Below are positions 29,890 through 42,862 of a stretch of DNA of 64,000 nt, one piece after another. A program made the position numbers and the translations under genes. This DNA comes from Phallus indusiatus (Eukaryota > Basidiomycota > Agaricomycetes > Phallales > Phallaceae): positions 1,426,001-1,490,000 of the forward strand of contig JAQFWX010000007.1 of assembly GCA_027605045.1 (NCBI GenBank), given 5' to 3'. Below the pieces are notes generated by a model. It searched no databases, had not been told where the DNA came from, and saw only the letters and a program-made list of their open reading frames with translations. The first letter of the stretch is position 1, and every line of letters begins with the position of its first letter.

Positions 29890-32800
29890 ATCTCGTTTTA
29901 TAACAAAGGCGCGAGGCGAGAGAAGCTAGGGATGAGGTAATGCGAGGGGCTAATCGAGATGGGTGCAGTTCAGATTTCTCGTCACAGATACACACGTATT
30001 GTCACTGTCACACAAAGGGAATGAACGTGAGAAAGAGAGAGCATGTCCCCCGCAACCACAGCTTCAAAACCGCTTAGCTCGAATCCCTTGATATTACTAC
30101 TACCCGTCGCTTATTGAGATGCCTTGCGCTGCATATACATATTATTATTATTATTATATATGTACATCATATACTTGACTCGTCAATCACAGCTCTATAT
30201 TTGTGCATTTCTTCTCCTCATTTTTTCCGCCCAATTCGGCGCCATAAAAATTTGAAAGAGACCTCGAAAGAAGCTGTTTTAAGCCGGGCGCTGATCCAAG
30301 GAACATGAGAAGCAAGAAAATTCAGAAGATGCTTCCTCGTGTTGCTCTCAGTTTTTTTTTCACTCTTCTCATTCTAATTTTTTTTTCATCGTCCTCTTAG
30401 ATCCCTGGATGAATAAATTCCGATCGTTACCTTATATTGATGAAGGTCAACTTGTCCGAGTCCATGACATGACACATTATCGTATTGAATTCGAATATTA
30501 TACTAAATACCGAAACGTTTTCAATACACTCGAGTCCTTTGAGCTAGTGGCGCAGCATATAAAGACCCTATCTCCGAAAGTTTGTAGTTAAAGAGCTTGA
30601 ACGGTCAAGACTACCCAGGTCGTGCTAGTTGGCTGTACAACACGTCAGTGTCACAAAGGGGTCTCCTCTCGAGCACATTGTGAATCCCACTCCATCCCCG
30701 GCTCTCTTCAAATCCTCCCTATCTTTCCCTTTCATGTTTTCGTCGTCTAGTCAAAATGGTTCGAATCAGCCACCATACGTGCAAAAATATATACTAAATT
30801 CTCAAAATCCTTCCTAATCCCGTATCGCTCCAATTTTCTATTTTTTGATATGGCCTAGTTTCAACGGTACCACTTGACATTTATGGCCGGTGAACTGATA
30901 CGTTGAAATCCTCCGAATCATCGACATCATAAAAAAAAGAAAAAAACATTTTACCACGTTTCAATTGGCAATTCGTCGTCAAGAGAAGAATTACTGCGAA
31001 GCTTCTCGGAAATTGAACTTTACATGTTGGGTAAAAGATACGTGCGCTCCCATACGGAAGTTTCTCTCTCAAGTTACCGACCCAATACTTTGTTCCATGT
31101 AGCTTTAAGCGATATCTAACTTATCTGGGAGTTGATGTTTGTCTCCAGCTCGGACTCGATGGGGTAAGCCTAGTCGGTCAAAATTCACGAAGAGCCATCA
31201 AGTTAATGTCGGCACGATAATAGCCTAAAAGGCTGACACGTCTATCAAAAGGTGAATATTACAGCTGAAACCCCCCTTCGTAGTGCGCACACTTGCACAC
31301 ACACGTATATCTATATTTAATACATATTCACCTTTAAATCAGGACACTCAGTCAAGATAGGCAAAATCCAAAGGCTGCGGCTTCTTTGACCATACATTGT
31401 GGAGTAAAATAGGCGCACATAGTTGAACTTTTCTTTTCTACAGTTCTCAACGGCGCATGGCGGCTATCAAGTATTGAATTTGCCAGACAGAATTGAACTC
31501 TTTGACGTCTTTTGGCCTTTAATATCAGTTTCTGCTGGTTCTATGAAGATAAACTCAATTTGAAAATCTTCCTAATGAACCTACATACATATACAATAAT
31601 ATCATTCACTCTAATTGAAATTTGTTTCTTATTCCACCCTCACTATAGAAAACTGTCTTGAAAAAAGTACCGGTTTTCAAATCTTAGAAAATTCACAGTG
31701 CGTCGTCTTTTCCTAATACGTTCATGATACGTACATCAATCCAATTTAGAATATATGGACGTTGAAGAGCGTTGGCTGTTTTAGGCTGTACCCCGCCAGT
31801 CTGATCCATTGGTAGTAGTCTCGGGCCAAGCAATGGTCATACTCCCGGCCTTTCAGTACGTTTTAGTCTACTTACCGTTAATTTTGTTACTGCTCCGAGA
31901 TTTTGGGGATTCTGACTGGACAAAGCATTTGCAGACGTTCACATATCCGGCTTTAATTGCCAACCTCAGGTATTAGTATAAAATCATACCGCAAGGACAT
32001 ATCCGAGAGAATGGGCCAACTAGCGGGTCAAAATGAAAGCATTCATTTTTGCGTCATAATTGAGTTCCCGGTAATTGTGTTCAGACACATACTGTCAACG
32101 AACTCTTCCAGAGAACTGAAGCTCAAGAAGTGTCAAAGAAAGCCCAAGGTATGCCGGCGAACATGAGTCCCGATGATGTTTTGCACCATACTCCGGACAT
32201 AAGGTACACGTTCGGTTCCTTTTTTTTTATCAGACAGATCGCACGCAAAAAGTGTCGGTACTAATTATACCAAACTAAGTAAAGCGGCTCTCAAGATGCC
32301 AATATTTTTCGGCTCTGTAGAAGCAGGCCGCCAGGAGAATCATTCAACTGTATGTTGATGGGCTATACGGCTCGCAAAGCATGAATAAAACACATCAGCG
32401 ATAGTATCTTAGTAAGGGCAGCTTCAGCTTTAAATCAAAAAAATTGGAAATTGGAAAATGACATGGCAGTTGTAGCGCAACGCTGGCATGATCTGTATCT
32501 TCGTCGGTTCAGTTTTGACTTCTTGTTACTCAACGCTGACTTTTTTAGTACTCAGGTCACGCATTCATGCATGCACCGATGGGGGGTGCGAAAAAATCAT
32601 CTTAAGAGAAACCTTTCAGAAGATCTATCAGAGCGAATCAGAACACTTCCGCAGTGGACTTTTGATAACAAACTTTCTACTGGTTCTTGCGGCCGCGCCG
32701 CCGCAGCTCGCCAGTCAAAACTTCGTATGTGGCTAAAAACTTATTCATGTGAAATGGCTGGATTAATCAATTTAAGAAGTTTGATTAATGCTACGCCTTC

Positions 32801-33275
32801 CTGCCGATCCCATTTGACTTGGAGCGAAAATAAATATCCTTTCGAACCTCAGTGCCAGCTTGAATTGCCAGGTGAGATCGGCCTTACGCTAAAGCATTTG
32901 CACCACGTCAGCTGAGATTGAGACTACGTATTACGATATGTCAAACCAAGATTAGAATTTTGGTATAAGAAGTTCCATGTTCCTAACTAGAGACCTGATT
33001 TGTTTTCACACAAGTTCAAATTTCTAGCCCCACTCAAGTGTTCTATAGGCCGCATATAGGCTGTGATTATATTAATCAAAGTCTGAATGTCATTGTAAAT
33101 GAAATCACCTCCTTCTAACTTCCTCCATCTAATCTTTCAAGTAGCTTTGAAATCATCTTCTCTTAGTCTAGAACAAAAGAAGTTCTGCACTTCACAAAAA
33201 AATACAAATTAGTACAATAAAAACATAAGTATACAAAGCGAGGATCTTTTGGTATATGCTATCTACAACGAAATG
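29890..33275. other. Gene-poor region of about 3.4 kb
   Basis: No gene is firmly supported. It contains ATT/TA repeats at about 30139-30165 and C/A-rich runs near 31270-31310. A short frame at 31833-31976 (47 codons, plus strand) reads LPAFQYVLVYLPLILLLLRD, a hydrophobic helix, followed by WTKHLQTFTYPALIANLR. An open stretch of about 150 codons at 32451-32915 shows no motif I recognise. Sections such as 32086-32200 (NELFQRTEAQEVSKKAQ) look like former coding sequence. I read the region as possibly holding decayed gene pieces, with weak evidence. The left 150 bp should hold the promoter of the membrane-protein gene. Confidence 0.3.
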
Positions 33276-36200
33276 TCAATTGTCCGCTGTCTGCGAGCTG
33301 GATAATTTTTTCAGTATCTGATCGTTCAGTGCGACACTAATGCCATTCAGCATTTTTGAGGCTCTCAATAATTCCTCAACGCCCATTTCTCGATCTCCCT
33401 TGGTGATAGCATCGTGCGCCTGTTCTAAAGCTATAAACCCTTCCGATTTACTTCGAGAAGACCGATACAAGCTGGATGAATTGTCTTCCGAAGATTCCTT
33501 ATCAGGCTGAGTGTTGACAGGGGCTGTGTAAGAACGGCGTAGTTGACGTCGAGCTATGGCGGATTTTAATGGACTAGAAGACATAATATCGTCTTGAAAA
33601 CGCTAGTCTGAGCCAAGATATAATAGAGAGAATTTTATATTAACTCACCGCTGGGATGATCTAATGGCTCGGATCGGCTATGTCGGATCCGCGGAGACAA
33701 TAAGAATGGATTAGAAGGGCCGATAAGATGGGAGCCATGCATCGAAGAGTCAGAATCTTGAGAAGTGTCGTCTAATAATTCATAAATTTCATTTCAGAAT
33801 GTCAAAAAGATGATTCTGACGTACCTTTTGGGCTCGATTGGAAAACATTCGGGGAAGCTTTCTTAATTCGTGAGCCGGTTTGTAATTCTGCTTGGAACAA
33901 CAGTACGTTTTAAGCCGGAAAAATCACTGGCATCAACGTATTTCACTCACCAGTCTCGGTCGTCAACTTTCGGCGTTTCCCACTTGCACGATCTTCATTG
34001 TTATCAGATTTCAATTCTGAGTTAGACGTAATGAATAACCCACCTTTATTAAAGCCGCCTTCATTTCCACCCTGAAGAGGGTTTGTCCGTTTACTTGGTA
34101 AAGGTGTTCGAACTATAACAATCGAATCCTCGATGATCGACTCCCCATCATCATCATCGCTGACATTGATGATCTCGATGGTATGCTTCGTTGGGGACTC
34201 TGTCTTTCTTTTCTTCTTCAAGGACATACCTTTGAAAAATGTAAGAAAACACCAAGTTTAAATGATTGGAAGGTACCTACTTATAGACTTGCGCCGTTTT
34301 CGGTGATTGGAATGTCCTGGAACGTTGGGCAGGTGAAGTTCAGCAGATTCCTGTTTGACTAGAGGTGCGACACCTGTGTTGATAACACTTTCTTGATTTT
34401 CAGTTGTGACTGGTAAACCAGAGAACGTCTCAATTTGAGGTACATTTGCCATTGGCGGGATCTCCTCATTATTGTTGGAAGAGGATTCGAGCCCGGGTCC
34501 AGTTTCGTCTACAATCATATCACTGTCAAGCATCTGCTAGACAATTGTATAGTCAGAAAAGCACTTTCGAAAGAATGCGTCACCTACCCATTCCTGGCTT
34601 TGTGTTCCCGTTGCTTGGGAAATTCCGGGCGCCAAAGTCTCTTCAGGCTCGCACATTATTTCTTGAACGCTGCGGAGGATGTGTTTTAAGGATTCGGGGT
34701 ATAAGATATCTGATGGGTATTGTTGATAGGTCTTGGACCAATATGCTTTGAACAAGGAGGGTCCCAGAGCAGGCTTTGGTATATGATTGAAGGCTGACAC
34801 CATGAGGGGCGACAGTTTAGAAAGCGCATCCATTGAAGGAGGAATTCTGGCCAAAGATTTCAAGCATTCTCCGTAGAACGGAATCACCTAGGGGATTCGA
34901 TTCCATTAGGTATGAAAGAAAGAAAAATATCGTAGTGACCATACCTCTTCATTAAACTCATTTTCACTGAGCTCCTCCGATTTATCCCCGATCCAAGCTG
35001 CGGCGCCTTCCTGAATCAACGACAACATCTCAAGAGTTTGCGATAAGGGAACATTTCCAACAATCCTACGAAGGGAGCGTAGAATAGAGAAAACTATGGC
35101 TTTGGTTTCGCAATCGGATGGTGGATATGTCGCAGTCATTACATCATTGGCTAGCTTTAACAGGGATTGAGGAAGAGTTGAGGCGTCGTGGAAGGATGCC
35201 GTGGATAGAAGAGCAAGGAGCGAGGGAAGAGTAGCGCATATGGCCATGGTGTGTTGACTACACCCGACTCTACTTGCGATGGTCTCCAGTATAACTTGCG
35301 GTTCGATCCTGTATACAGACGCGGATTCGATTGCGTGCTTAATTAGATCTGACCATATGTTGAGGTCATCCCGAGTGAGGTGAATGTCTGTTGGAAAGCT
35401 ACGAAAATTAAATAAAAGCGACCCATTCGGTGAATTGGACTCACTCCAAAGGTGCACACAGTACTTCCACTGTACTCGAGAAATGAGCCGCATTTGATAA
35501 CCATGATCTACTTAAAGTACGCCATATGTCTAGAAGAAGGATGTCTTGACGATCACAGATACGACCGTGCCAAATGGTACGCAGTTGTTCAGCAGACATA
35601 CATAACGCCAACTCGATGTGCAGTTGAGACCATGCTTCCAATACAGCCGACTGTTTGAGAGAGAATTTTCCTGTTATGATTTCGTTCGACAGCCTGCTGG
35701 CCGCGGTGTGCAATGCTGATATCGGAAATACTTTCCGAACGCATAGCCATAAGTTTCGCACAAACCCAATTTTCAAGACCTGAGATGACCAAATTGGGGC
35801 TGTTGGTCCTAGCGACCAATCAAGTGAGGCGTCGGTGAGAAAAGACACGAGCAGCTGAGTAATTTCTTCAGAAAGTGAAAAGGAGGCTGTCAAGTTGTCC
35901 AAATCCTTGTGATTTTGAACTTGTGCACTCAGAAGAGCAGTCCATGAATTAAGCAAAGGCAGCTAGGACTTGAAGTAAGAAAGCGGTTTTGTATGTCGAG
36001 ACGAAAAGTCATTACCGGTACTTCACCATTCTCCTCTAAAGGTGCCTTTGCTATTGCCTCTTTCCATAATCCAAACAAATCTCCCCAATGTTTAGCAACC
36101 TCCTCCTCATTGAGAGGTACGATATCCTGAATGACGGCACTTCTCTGTAAACCATTTTTCACGTGCCCGCTGAGAGCCTTCCAATCAGAGCGTAAGAGAG

Positions 36201-38095
36201 TTCCATCAAATATAGGTTGTGAAAGCAGAGTATTTTCATCCCATCGATGCACTGAAGGTGCCATCTGACCAACTTCGTGTAGCAATCGCTCCAAAACATC
36301 CACCGCTTCCTCGCAGGTCTTACCGCCTTTTTTGATCATGGTGCTGATAACCTCAATTGCTTGACCTAGGCGTTTAGATTTTATGTCCTGATGTCCAACC
36401 AGAGCTGCGACAACCGAGATCCCAATGGCACCGTCGATTAGCTGGCGAACAACTTTCCAAGCAGAAGTTTTCTTTTCCCCGGTTTCCCCTTCTTGTCTGT
36501 CTAGGTGAAGACAGGACCATATTAGTGCACGCCAAACTAACCCAGCCGTTGCTCGAACGGTTGTTCGTTTGGCAGCCATGGCAGTCTGCAGATGCGTGAG
36601 GATGAATTTGATAGTACGAGGCTGTGACAATGCGTCCCCGCGACTGAGAACAGTAAAAGCAGCTACGCAGGATAAGGCCCACATCGGAGAGTGGGCAGCG
36701 TGTGTAGGTGTTTCAGCATTTAGACATGTTCGGAATATTTTGCCAATTGGGGACAATTCTTGACCTGGAGCCCGAGCTTGATGCTGATCAGACAAATACG
36801 TTCCTATGGCTAAAGAGAATGACGCAAGGAGAGGGGGAGGAGGATTGGGATACATAGAAAGAGATGACGCGAGTCCTAACAAGGCATTTGCAGCTTCAAC
36901 TCTTAAAACGGGATTCGTAGATACTAATGTTGCCAGAATGGAGGGAAGAAGTTCGGCGAAGGGACCCAGGAAAATTTCTGGCTTATGTTCTGCCAACATA
37001 ACGATGGCCTATAGTAATAATAAGAGATATTGTAGCCATTGACAGGTCTGAATAGAGGATGCGAACCTTAAACCCATCTGAAGCGGCTCCATTCTTACCC
37101 TCTCTGCCTAATTCTCCATCAATCCCTCTACGGATAGCATAAGTAATACGATCGGCTGCAGGAGCCAAAATGACGGACGGCAGCCGCTGGACTTGAAGGG
37201 CCCATATAGCTAGCTGACATGTTTTACGTGCATTCGGAGTTGGAAGAGATGGTGAGAGTGGTATCGCAAGTATCCCGGTTAAGATATCAGCAAGTTGTTC
37301 GTCTAAGACGCCCGACAAGTCAGCTATCTTCTTTGAAGAAGACTGGTTACTATGCTTACCAGAGAAGATAGAGTATAAGGCTGGAATGACGGCAAAGGTA
37401 GAGAAACAGCGTAATGCAGTATGACAGAGATTACAGAGGTCTCGCGCATATTTGACTTCTTGTTCTGTGAACCCGCGTTTTTTGGTACTGTCTATGGATG
37501 ACGGGGACGACCATGGTTGACTTTCTGATGTTGCGAGTTCGTTTGGATTGAGATTAGTTTGTGGATCGATGAGGGCACGTTCTATATCGCGCCGAAATAT
37601 CCGTGCCAGCTGCTCACTATTATCCCGCAGAGGGCAAAGAGCGGGAATAGGCCCGTAAATGTCAAGCAGCGCAGGACCGCGAGACCTAAGCCGTCGTAGT
37701 AACTCAGAATACGCCTCCGTAAGGTCAATCAAAGTGATGGAACTGTTGTCACTAGGATTATAAGACGCAAGAAGAGTAGACAGCGGCGACTTCAGGTAGC
37801 TGGTCGATTGCAAAGGATCACGAGGCTCGGGAGTGATGTAGCGCGACGGTTGGTCTGGAGAGGACTGATCCATAAGGGGAATTTTAACTTTCTTGAGTAT
37901 TGTCTTATTGGGTGCTTTGATAGAGCTCGAGGCGGGTAAAGGGCGTATTTCTGTCGAGTACGCGTGATGCAAGTTTTCTTGGGACCAGGCGATGTGAAGA
38001 ACGCGTGGTTTGGAGCTGGGGGGTGTTACTGGTGTTGGAGGTCTGTTCTCCTTGTCCTTATGGGTTGTGCGGGGTGGTGTGGGGAGCAAATTCAT
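33276..38095 (-). CDS. RIF1: RIF1-like telomere/replication-timing protein
   Basis: This is a large HEAT-like protein. RIF1 controls replication timing with PP1, telomere length and double-strand-break repair choice. The N-terminal exon (start LLPTPPRTTHKDKENRPPTP) is disordered, then helical repeats follow: LSTLLASYNPSD, ITLIDLTEAYSELLRRLRSR. The middle has ILATLVSTNPVLRVEAANAL and SLAIGTYLSDQ, matching my memory of the fungal Rif1 N-terminal domain. The C-terminal third is disordered with basic patches (KKKRKTESPTK) and acidic Ser clusters. It ends in a short helix (VEELLRASKMLNGISVALND) and stops at 33276-33278. An ATG at 38131 would add 12 residues; MNLLPTPP at 38095 looks more natural. 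The length of about 1,400 residues is plausible for the family. Confidence in the exact orthology is moderate. Confidence 0.68.
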
Positions 38096-38473
38096 GATAG
38101 AGAAGAGGAGAACGTCGCGGCGAGCAATCAAGCTACGAACCGTGAGCGCGTCTCACATATATGTTGTGTCACCGTCACATGTCACAGGTTTATGTACACT
38201 TGTGGACGTGTTTCTACTGATCACCGGAAATTGGAACACACATAATGTCTAAGTATATTGGTCATAATAGCGCGTAAATGGGTCGTAATGGGTCGTAAAC
38301 AAGCAACACAGAGACAAAGCCATGCAAAAGGGAGTAGGGGAAGAAAAATAAGACAATAAAAAGCTAGCTATTAAAATATGGCGGATAAGACCTGAATAAA
38401 GTAGGAACGATGCAGCGATAGTGTGATAATTAGAACGAAATTGAAAAAAGATAAACATGCAGGAAGGTTTAAG

Positions 38474-39075
38474 TCAAATTTTTTTCGAGTCAGTGCTTCC
38501 GCTCGTCGCACACACGCTGGTGTTCGAATTCGGCCTAGCGCCGGTCATTGGGAGAACACTTTCGCTTTGTCCTCGAGGTCGCCCGTTGCTAATCTCGGCG
38601 AGCCTGGAAGGGACAGCCGATGATAACGCGGAATCGTCTCTCGAAGGTCGTGAAAAGAAATCATCATCCGGTTCATAAGGAGACGAGTCAGAATTTATCT
38701 GGAAGGTGATATAATATCTGCTTGAAAAAATAAAGCAAGACAAGATGGACACACCCATCGACCAAGTTCTTCACTCAGTCGGAGTTCATCCTCCTCACTG
38801 AGGTGAAGATCCTTCCCTTTCTCGGCGTGCAGTCTAAGCAAATCACTAAGACTCTTTCGTCCCCTTGTTCCACTTGGTGTCCCGTCATTATCGACTGTAT
38901 TATCATCATTGAGGTGTGGTAACCGTACACTTGACCGTGAGGGTGTCGTCGGCGGCGCAATGTCCGAAACCGATCTATCCCAATCTTCCGAGGTCGATGA
39001 GTTAATAGACAGTTGCGACATCGATGCTTCTATTTGTGGTGCAGGGTGATGGTTTGACGAAGAGTCGTTTGCCAT
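38474..39075 (-). CDS. Small disordered hypothetical protein
   Basis: Two exons. The first starts at 39075 (MANDSSSNHHPAPQIEASMS), is Ser/Thr/Asp-rich, and then has a helix SLSDLLRLHAEKGKDLHLSE ending in EELGRW. The second starts after an intron at about 38701-38760 with INSDSSPYEPDDDFF and continues Ser/Arg-rich to 38474. The joined motif around EELGRWINSDSSPYE looks like a conserved core I have seen in other basidiomycete hypothetical proteins (recollection, not a search). Function unknown. No domain, membrane segment or signal peptide is visible. Confidence 0.55.
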
Positions 39076-40960
39076 ATATTTTCGATCAAAATTTTTGGAT
39101 GTGATTTGCAAAATGAAGACTAGATAAAAACAAAAAAACGCTAAAAGAGAACGGCCCGGGAAGAAGTCGTGGAACAAATCAAGGAAGGAGAAGGAGAGTT
39201 TAAACAGCCACGGACAGTATTCCTGTTACTGTACACTTTTTGAGAAAGACTGCTGGACTGTGACGCGCGTGTTGGCAGACTTGGTGTCGACGCGCTGTCA
39301 AAGTTTGGTGCTCAAAGTGTTGTTGATAAGACACACGTGACACGCGCGCGGAATCAATTTTTGAAATTTGTTCGATATGGTTATTCGATTAGATTCGAGT
39401 CATCCCAAAACTACCATTCATCTCAAGTTTTGAAATACTGATCCATGATTATTTATGTAAAGGTATCTGGAAAATTTCCATCTCCAAAGCAGCTCGAATC
39501 TCTTGGGACATTTCAACTCATAACCACCATATTATGCCTTCGTGGAACTTCACGACTATTCAACCACTATCAAATTTGTCGCTCGGCAGAATCTACTTCT
39601 AAAAGCACGAGGGGAAGATTGACTTACTATTTTAGCATGGAGATCATCGAGCGAGCCATTGAACAACTTATAAAAGTCCGAACCCGAGTCTTTTCGCCTT
39701 TTCGATGACAAGTGCGATTTACACATACGAACATTTGTTTCAATCGGAAGAACTAATCGATTTTGGAGCGTTCCCCACCTTGTAGCGAAAATACAGGGTG
39801 CTGTATTGGATCAATTCGGTTAACACGAGGATGATTCTACGAAAGTGACATCTGCGTGAATGGTGTCGATGTTCTCGACTCGGATATCACTGTTGGGTCC
39901 GATTCCTGATTCATAGACGTCATTTTATTGAACCATCTGGAAAGATACCTAATTAACTTATGATGGCGCTACCTTGTACCATCAACGCAAATAAAACATG
40001 CATTCCGGATTTCAATAAGTAGGATCAATTTCGTTCTCGATCCTGTTATAATTGACTTACGCTTTCGAATATGCTATCGGAAAGTACCCCGATCCCGACA
40101 TTCGATCAATTCTTGGAGAGTCTACAGCCCAACGCCAGAGGTATCAGAGCTTCCTCAAATTGGTAGTGTGGTATTTTGCCGAGACGGTACGCGTAGTATC
40201 AACTTATTGAGTCCAAGATCGAAATTTTACATGAAGAGAAATATTGTAGCACCTACATCGGTGTCGGTTGGCTACGCATCTGAATTCGATGATCAAACAT
40301 CCTAACCCTCCTCATAAGCTTTGCCCTAGGCTTTGCATCATGACGCCAATTCAACCTCATGATGATCGCCCTTGGTGAGATCGCTTTTGCATTCAAAAGT
40401 ATCGCACAATCGACACCCGTGCGCAATGATGTTATTAGGAAACCTATCATGGCACAGATACACACTATACAATGCAATTTCAGCTCGAGCGAACGGTACT
40501 GTTATCTATAAACTCGAAAATGTCACGAAGAATCAAATCACGCTCGCCGTAATTTGTAAAGACGTACGGATCCCTTTCGTCGACAAAACAATTTCTCTTC
40601 AGAATGGGTCAACGGCCTTCTTACTGTCACCGGATCGACGACATTCGTTGAAACCTCAGATTGAATATGAGGTAAAATCCTGGAAGCTGGTTATATGAGA
40701 GTAAATGTGACCTTTGTCCGTTTGTTGGCGTTTCGTTCAGTTTATATTACTTTGTTCGCCTTCTCAAAACTCAATAAAAGCGTCTTTGAGTTTATGAAAG
40801 AAAGACGCGTTGAACAGTACTCCGAGTGGGTAATAGGTCGAATGAGTAACTTTGTAAATCTTCAATCAGAAGGTATTTTTGATACCATATATAGCAAAGA
40901 TGTGAAGTAAAGTCCGTTCAATTTTTTTGAAATAACAAATTAAAGTCCATCACAGATGTT
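39076..40960. other. Intergenic region of about 1.9 kb
   Basis: No gene is convincingly supported. Plus-strand frames at 39445-39708, 40372-40698 and 40695-40910 are open but show no recognised motif. The stretch at about 40480-40690 (TVIYKLENVTKNQITLAVIC, SLQNGSTAFLLSPDRR) has protein-like composition and could be an exon of an unrecognised or decayed gene. The right end is the 3' flank of the secreted protein gene at 40961. Confidence 0.3.
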
Positions 40961-42473
40961 TTATAACGTAGCTAAGCAGAGAATAGCTCCAAATAGTGTA
41001 ACGGTCATGGAGAGGGAAATACTCATGGATCCACTGTTTGAGCCAGATTTGGAGCCGGTACCGGAAGAGTTAGAACCAGACCCGGAACCGGAGCCATTGG
41101 ATCCCGAGCCAGTATTGGGGCTGGTCGTGTTACCAGAGGATGTGCCGTTAGTCGAGCTACTTGTGATTGCTGGAAGACCTTCAACGGCAATCCTAGTCCA
41201 TGTGGCACTTGTACCGGACTGTGGCTCATCGGGATTGAAAGGCAAGAAGAATATACTTCCATTTGAGGTCAGTTGAACGAGGGCTGTAAGAGATGCCGCG
41301 TATGTGCTGTCCGATTTGTCGGTGGGACCAGCGAAGGTGACTGTATTGTTTTCCTAATGAACGGGTAGAAAGCAGATTAAATTCACCTTAGTTAAAGAGG
41401 GATGTTAAAATGTACCTGAACGTTAATAACGTACGTAGAGCTTGCGTCACTGGGAATATACGCAAAATTCTCTTGAACCTAAGAGTATCTGATTAGTAGT
41501 CATACTGAAGAAATGGTAAAGCAGAACGAACAGAGGTTGGTTTGAAAAAGGATGCCGTCTTGCCATTCGTTTCCGGGAATAGCGGGCCACCACTAACGTC
41601 GGGATATGCTTGAGGAGTAGGTTGGAAGAAATCAACTAAAGACAGTGCATCACGAATAGTTCAAAACGACAACAGACAAACACACGGACAGTGGATAACA
41701 TAAATCTCGGCTGTGCCGGGGGCAGCATTAGGAGTATCAATAAAATGGACATGATTTTGGGCCAGTGCCATGGTAGGCTTATACGCCTGACCGTACGGGG
41801 TAGTTTCAGCAAGAACCCAGGAGAGGGGTGTGCTGTTGGCAGCCTTTTCTTGGGCGAGATTCAAGAAACTCAGATTACCATTGTCGACAGCATCTAGATC
41901 GTATCATACTATGAGCCACCTCTCTGAGAAAAAAGTGAAAGGATCACAAACAGAATACGTTCGTGTCGTGATCAAGAATTGCAACAAGACTGTCTGGATC
42001 TGGACCGCCTGAGTTAACCTTTTGTGTGGACCACGAGCCTGCCGTGGCATCGTATATGTGCACAGAAGTTGAATCAGAAGCGTCTCCATCTAAAACATAT
42101 ATGGCACTGAGAAACTGGGAGAGATAGCAAGTGGTTTGTTTCCCATCAAATGGCCTACATAAAACATCATTGGCGAGTCCTCTAGCAATCAGCGTACGTT
42201 GAGATCACTTACGGCCTGCCATTAGCCGTAACATCCTTCGGGGTAACAGCTAATAAAATCATTACAATTGTTTGACGTAACGTAAGGATTGAGTCACTCA
42301 CTCGAGTTCCATGTGTTTTGTGTTCCTAGTTGAAAATCCTTGCCCCCAAACCCAAGAGCGTATAAGTTGAAGTTTGAGTCGAACGCGACGCAGGGTGTAG
42401 CATCCACTAAACTAGGAGTAGTCAATGATAGTATTGTGATAGTAATCAAAGACCTAAAAAACGACGAGAGCAT
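40961..42473 (-). CDS. Secreted, probably GPI-anchored protein of unknown function
   Basis: Starting at 42473, the frame gives a signal peptide (MLSSFFRSLITITILSLTTP) and then DSNFNLYALGFGGKDFQLG. Exons at about 42100-41460 contain ATAGSWSTQKVNSGG, AQNHVHFIDTPNAAPGTAEI and YPDVSGGPLFPETNG. The last exon has SNGSIFFLPFNPDEPQSGT and a Ser/Thr/Gly/Asn-rich linker (NTTSPNTGSGSNGSGSGSGS). It ends in a hydrophobic segment (SISLSMTVTLFGAILCLATL), stopping at 40961-40963. Signal peptide, Ser/Gly linker and hydrophobic end together suggest a GPI-anchored surface protein. The short Gly/Asp-turn blocks recall a beta-propeller, but that is a guess. Confidence 0.68.
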
Positions 42474-42862
42474 GATGTATGTAAAGAATGTGAGGGTTAT
42501 TGCAGATGAGGTGTTGGTAAAAGAGAACGGTTAGCTACCGGCTGTCAGCTCTAATGTGACGTTACGAAGGCTTTTTCCCAAATTGTCACAAGAAAGTTAG
42601 TTCCGAGCGAAAGAACAAGTTCAGGTGGTACACTCGGTAGATTCAAATCAATGCTTGTGAGTCGGTTCTTCTACTTAAATGATTTGTTATTTCAGTATTG
42701 ATATACAAGTTGTTAAAAGCTTCAGCTAGGTGAAGAAAATTTAAAATATGCAAATTAGCTATCTGAGCTATTGTAAAATGGAACGAATCGAGGGGTTTAT
42801 GATAAGACGAAAAGACGAAAAAAACGAAAACAAAAAAGAAGGCGACATAAAACTGAATAAAT
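42474..42862. other. Intergenic region between the secreted protein gene and PKS 1
   Basis: About 390 bp, with the promoter of the secreted protein gene on the left and the PKS 3' UTR on the right. The A-rich tract near 42812-42838 is the only notable element. Confidence 0.45.

Noticed and set aside
30758..30785. GGTTCGAATC, a T-arm-like sequence suggesting a tRNA gene
   Set aside because: No pairing T-stem around the loop and no acceptor or anticodon arm upstream.
32451..32915. Frame of 154 codons that could be a gene
   Set aside because: No recognised motif, no clear start context or neighbouring exons; kept only as part of the gene-poor region description.
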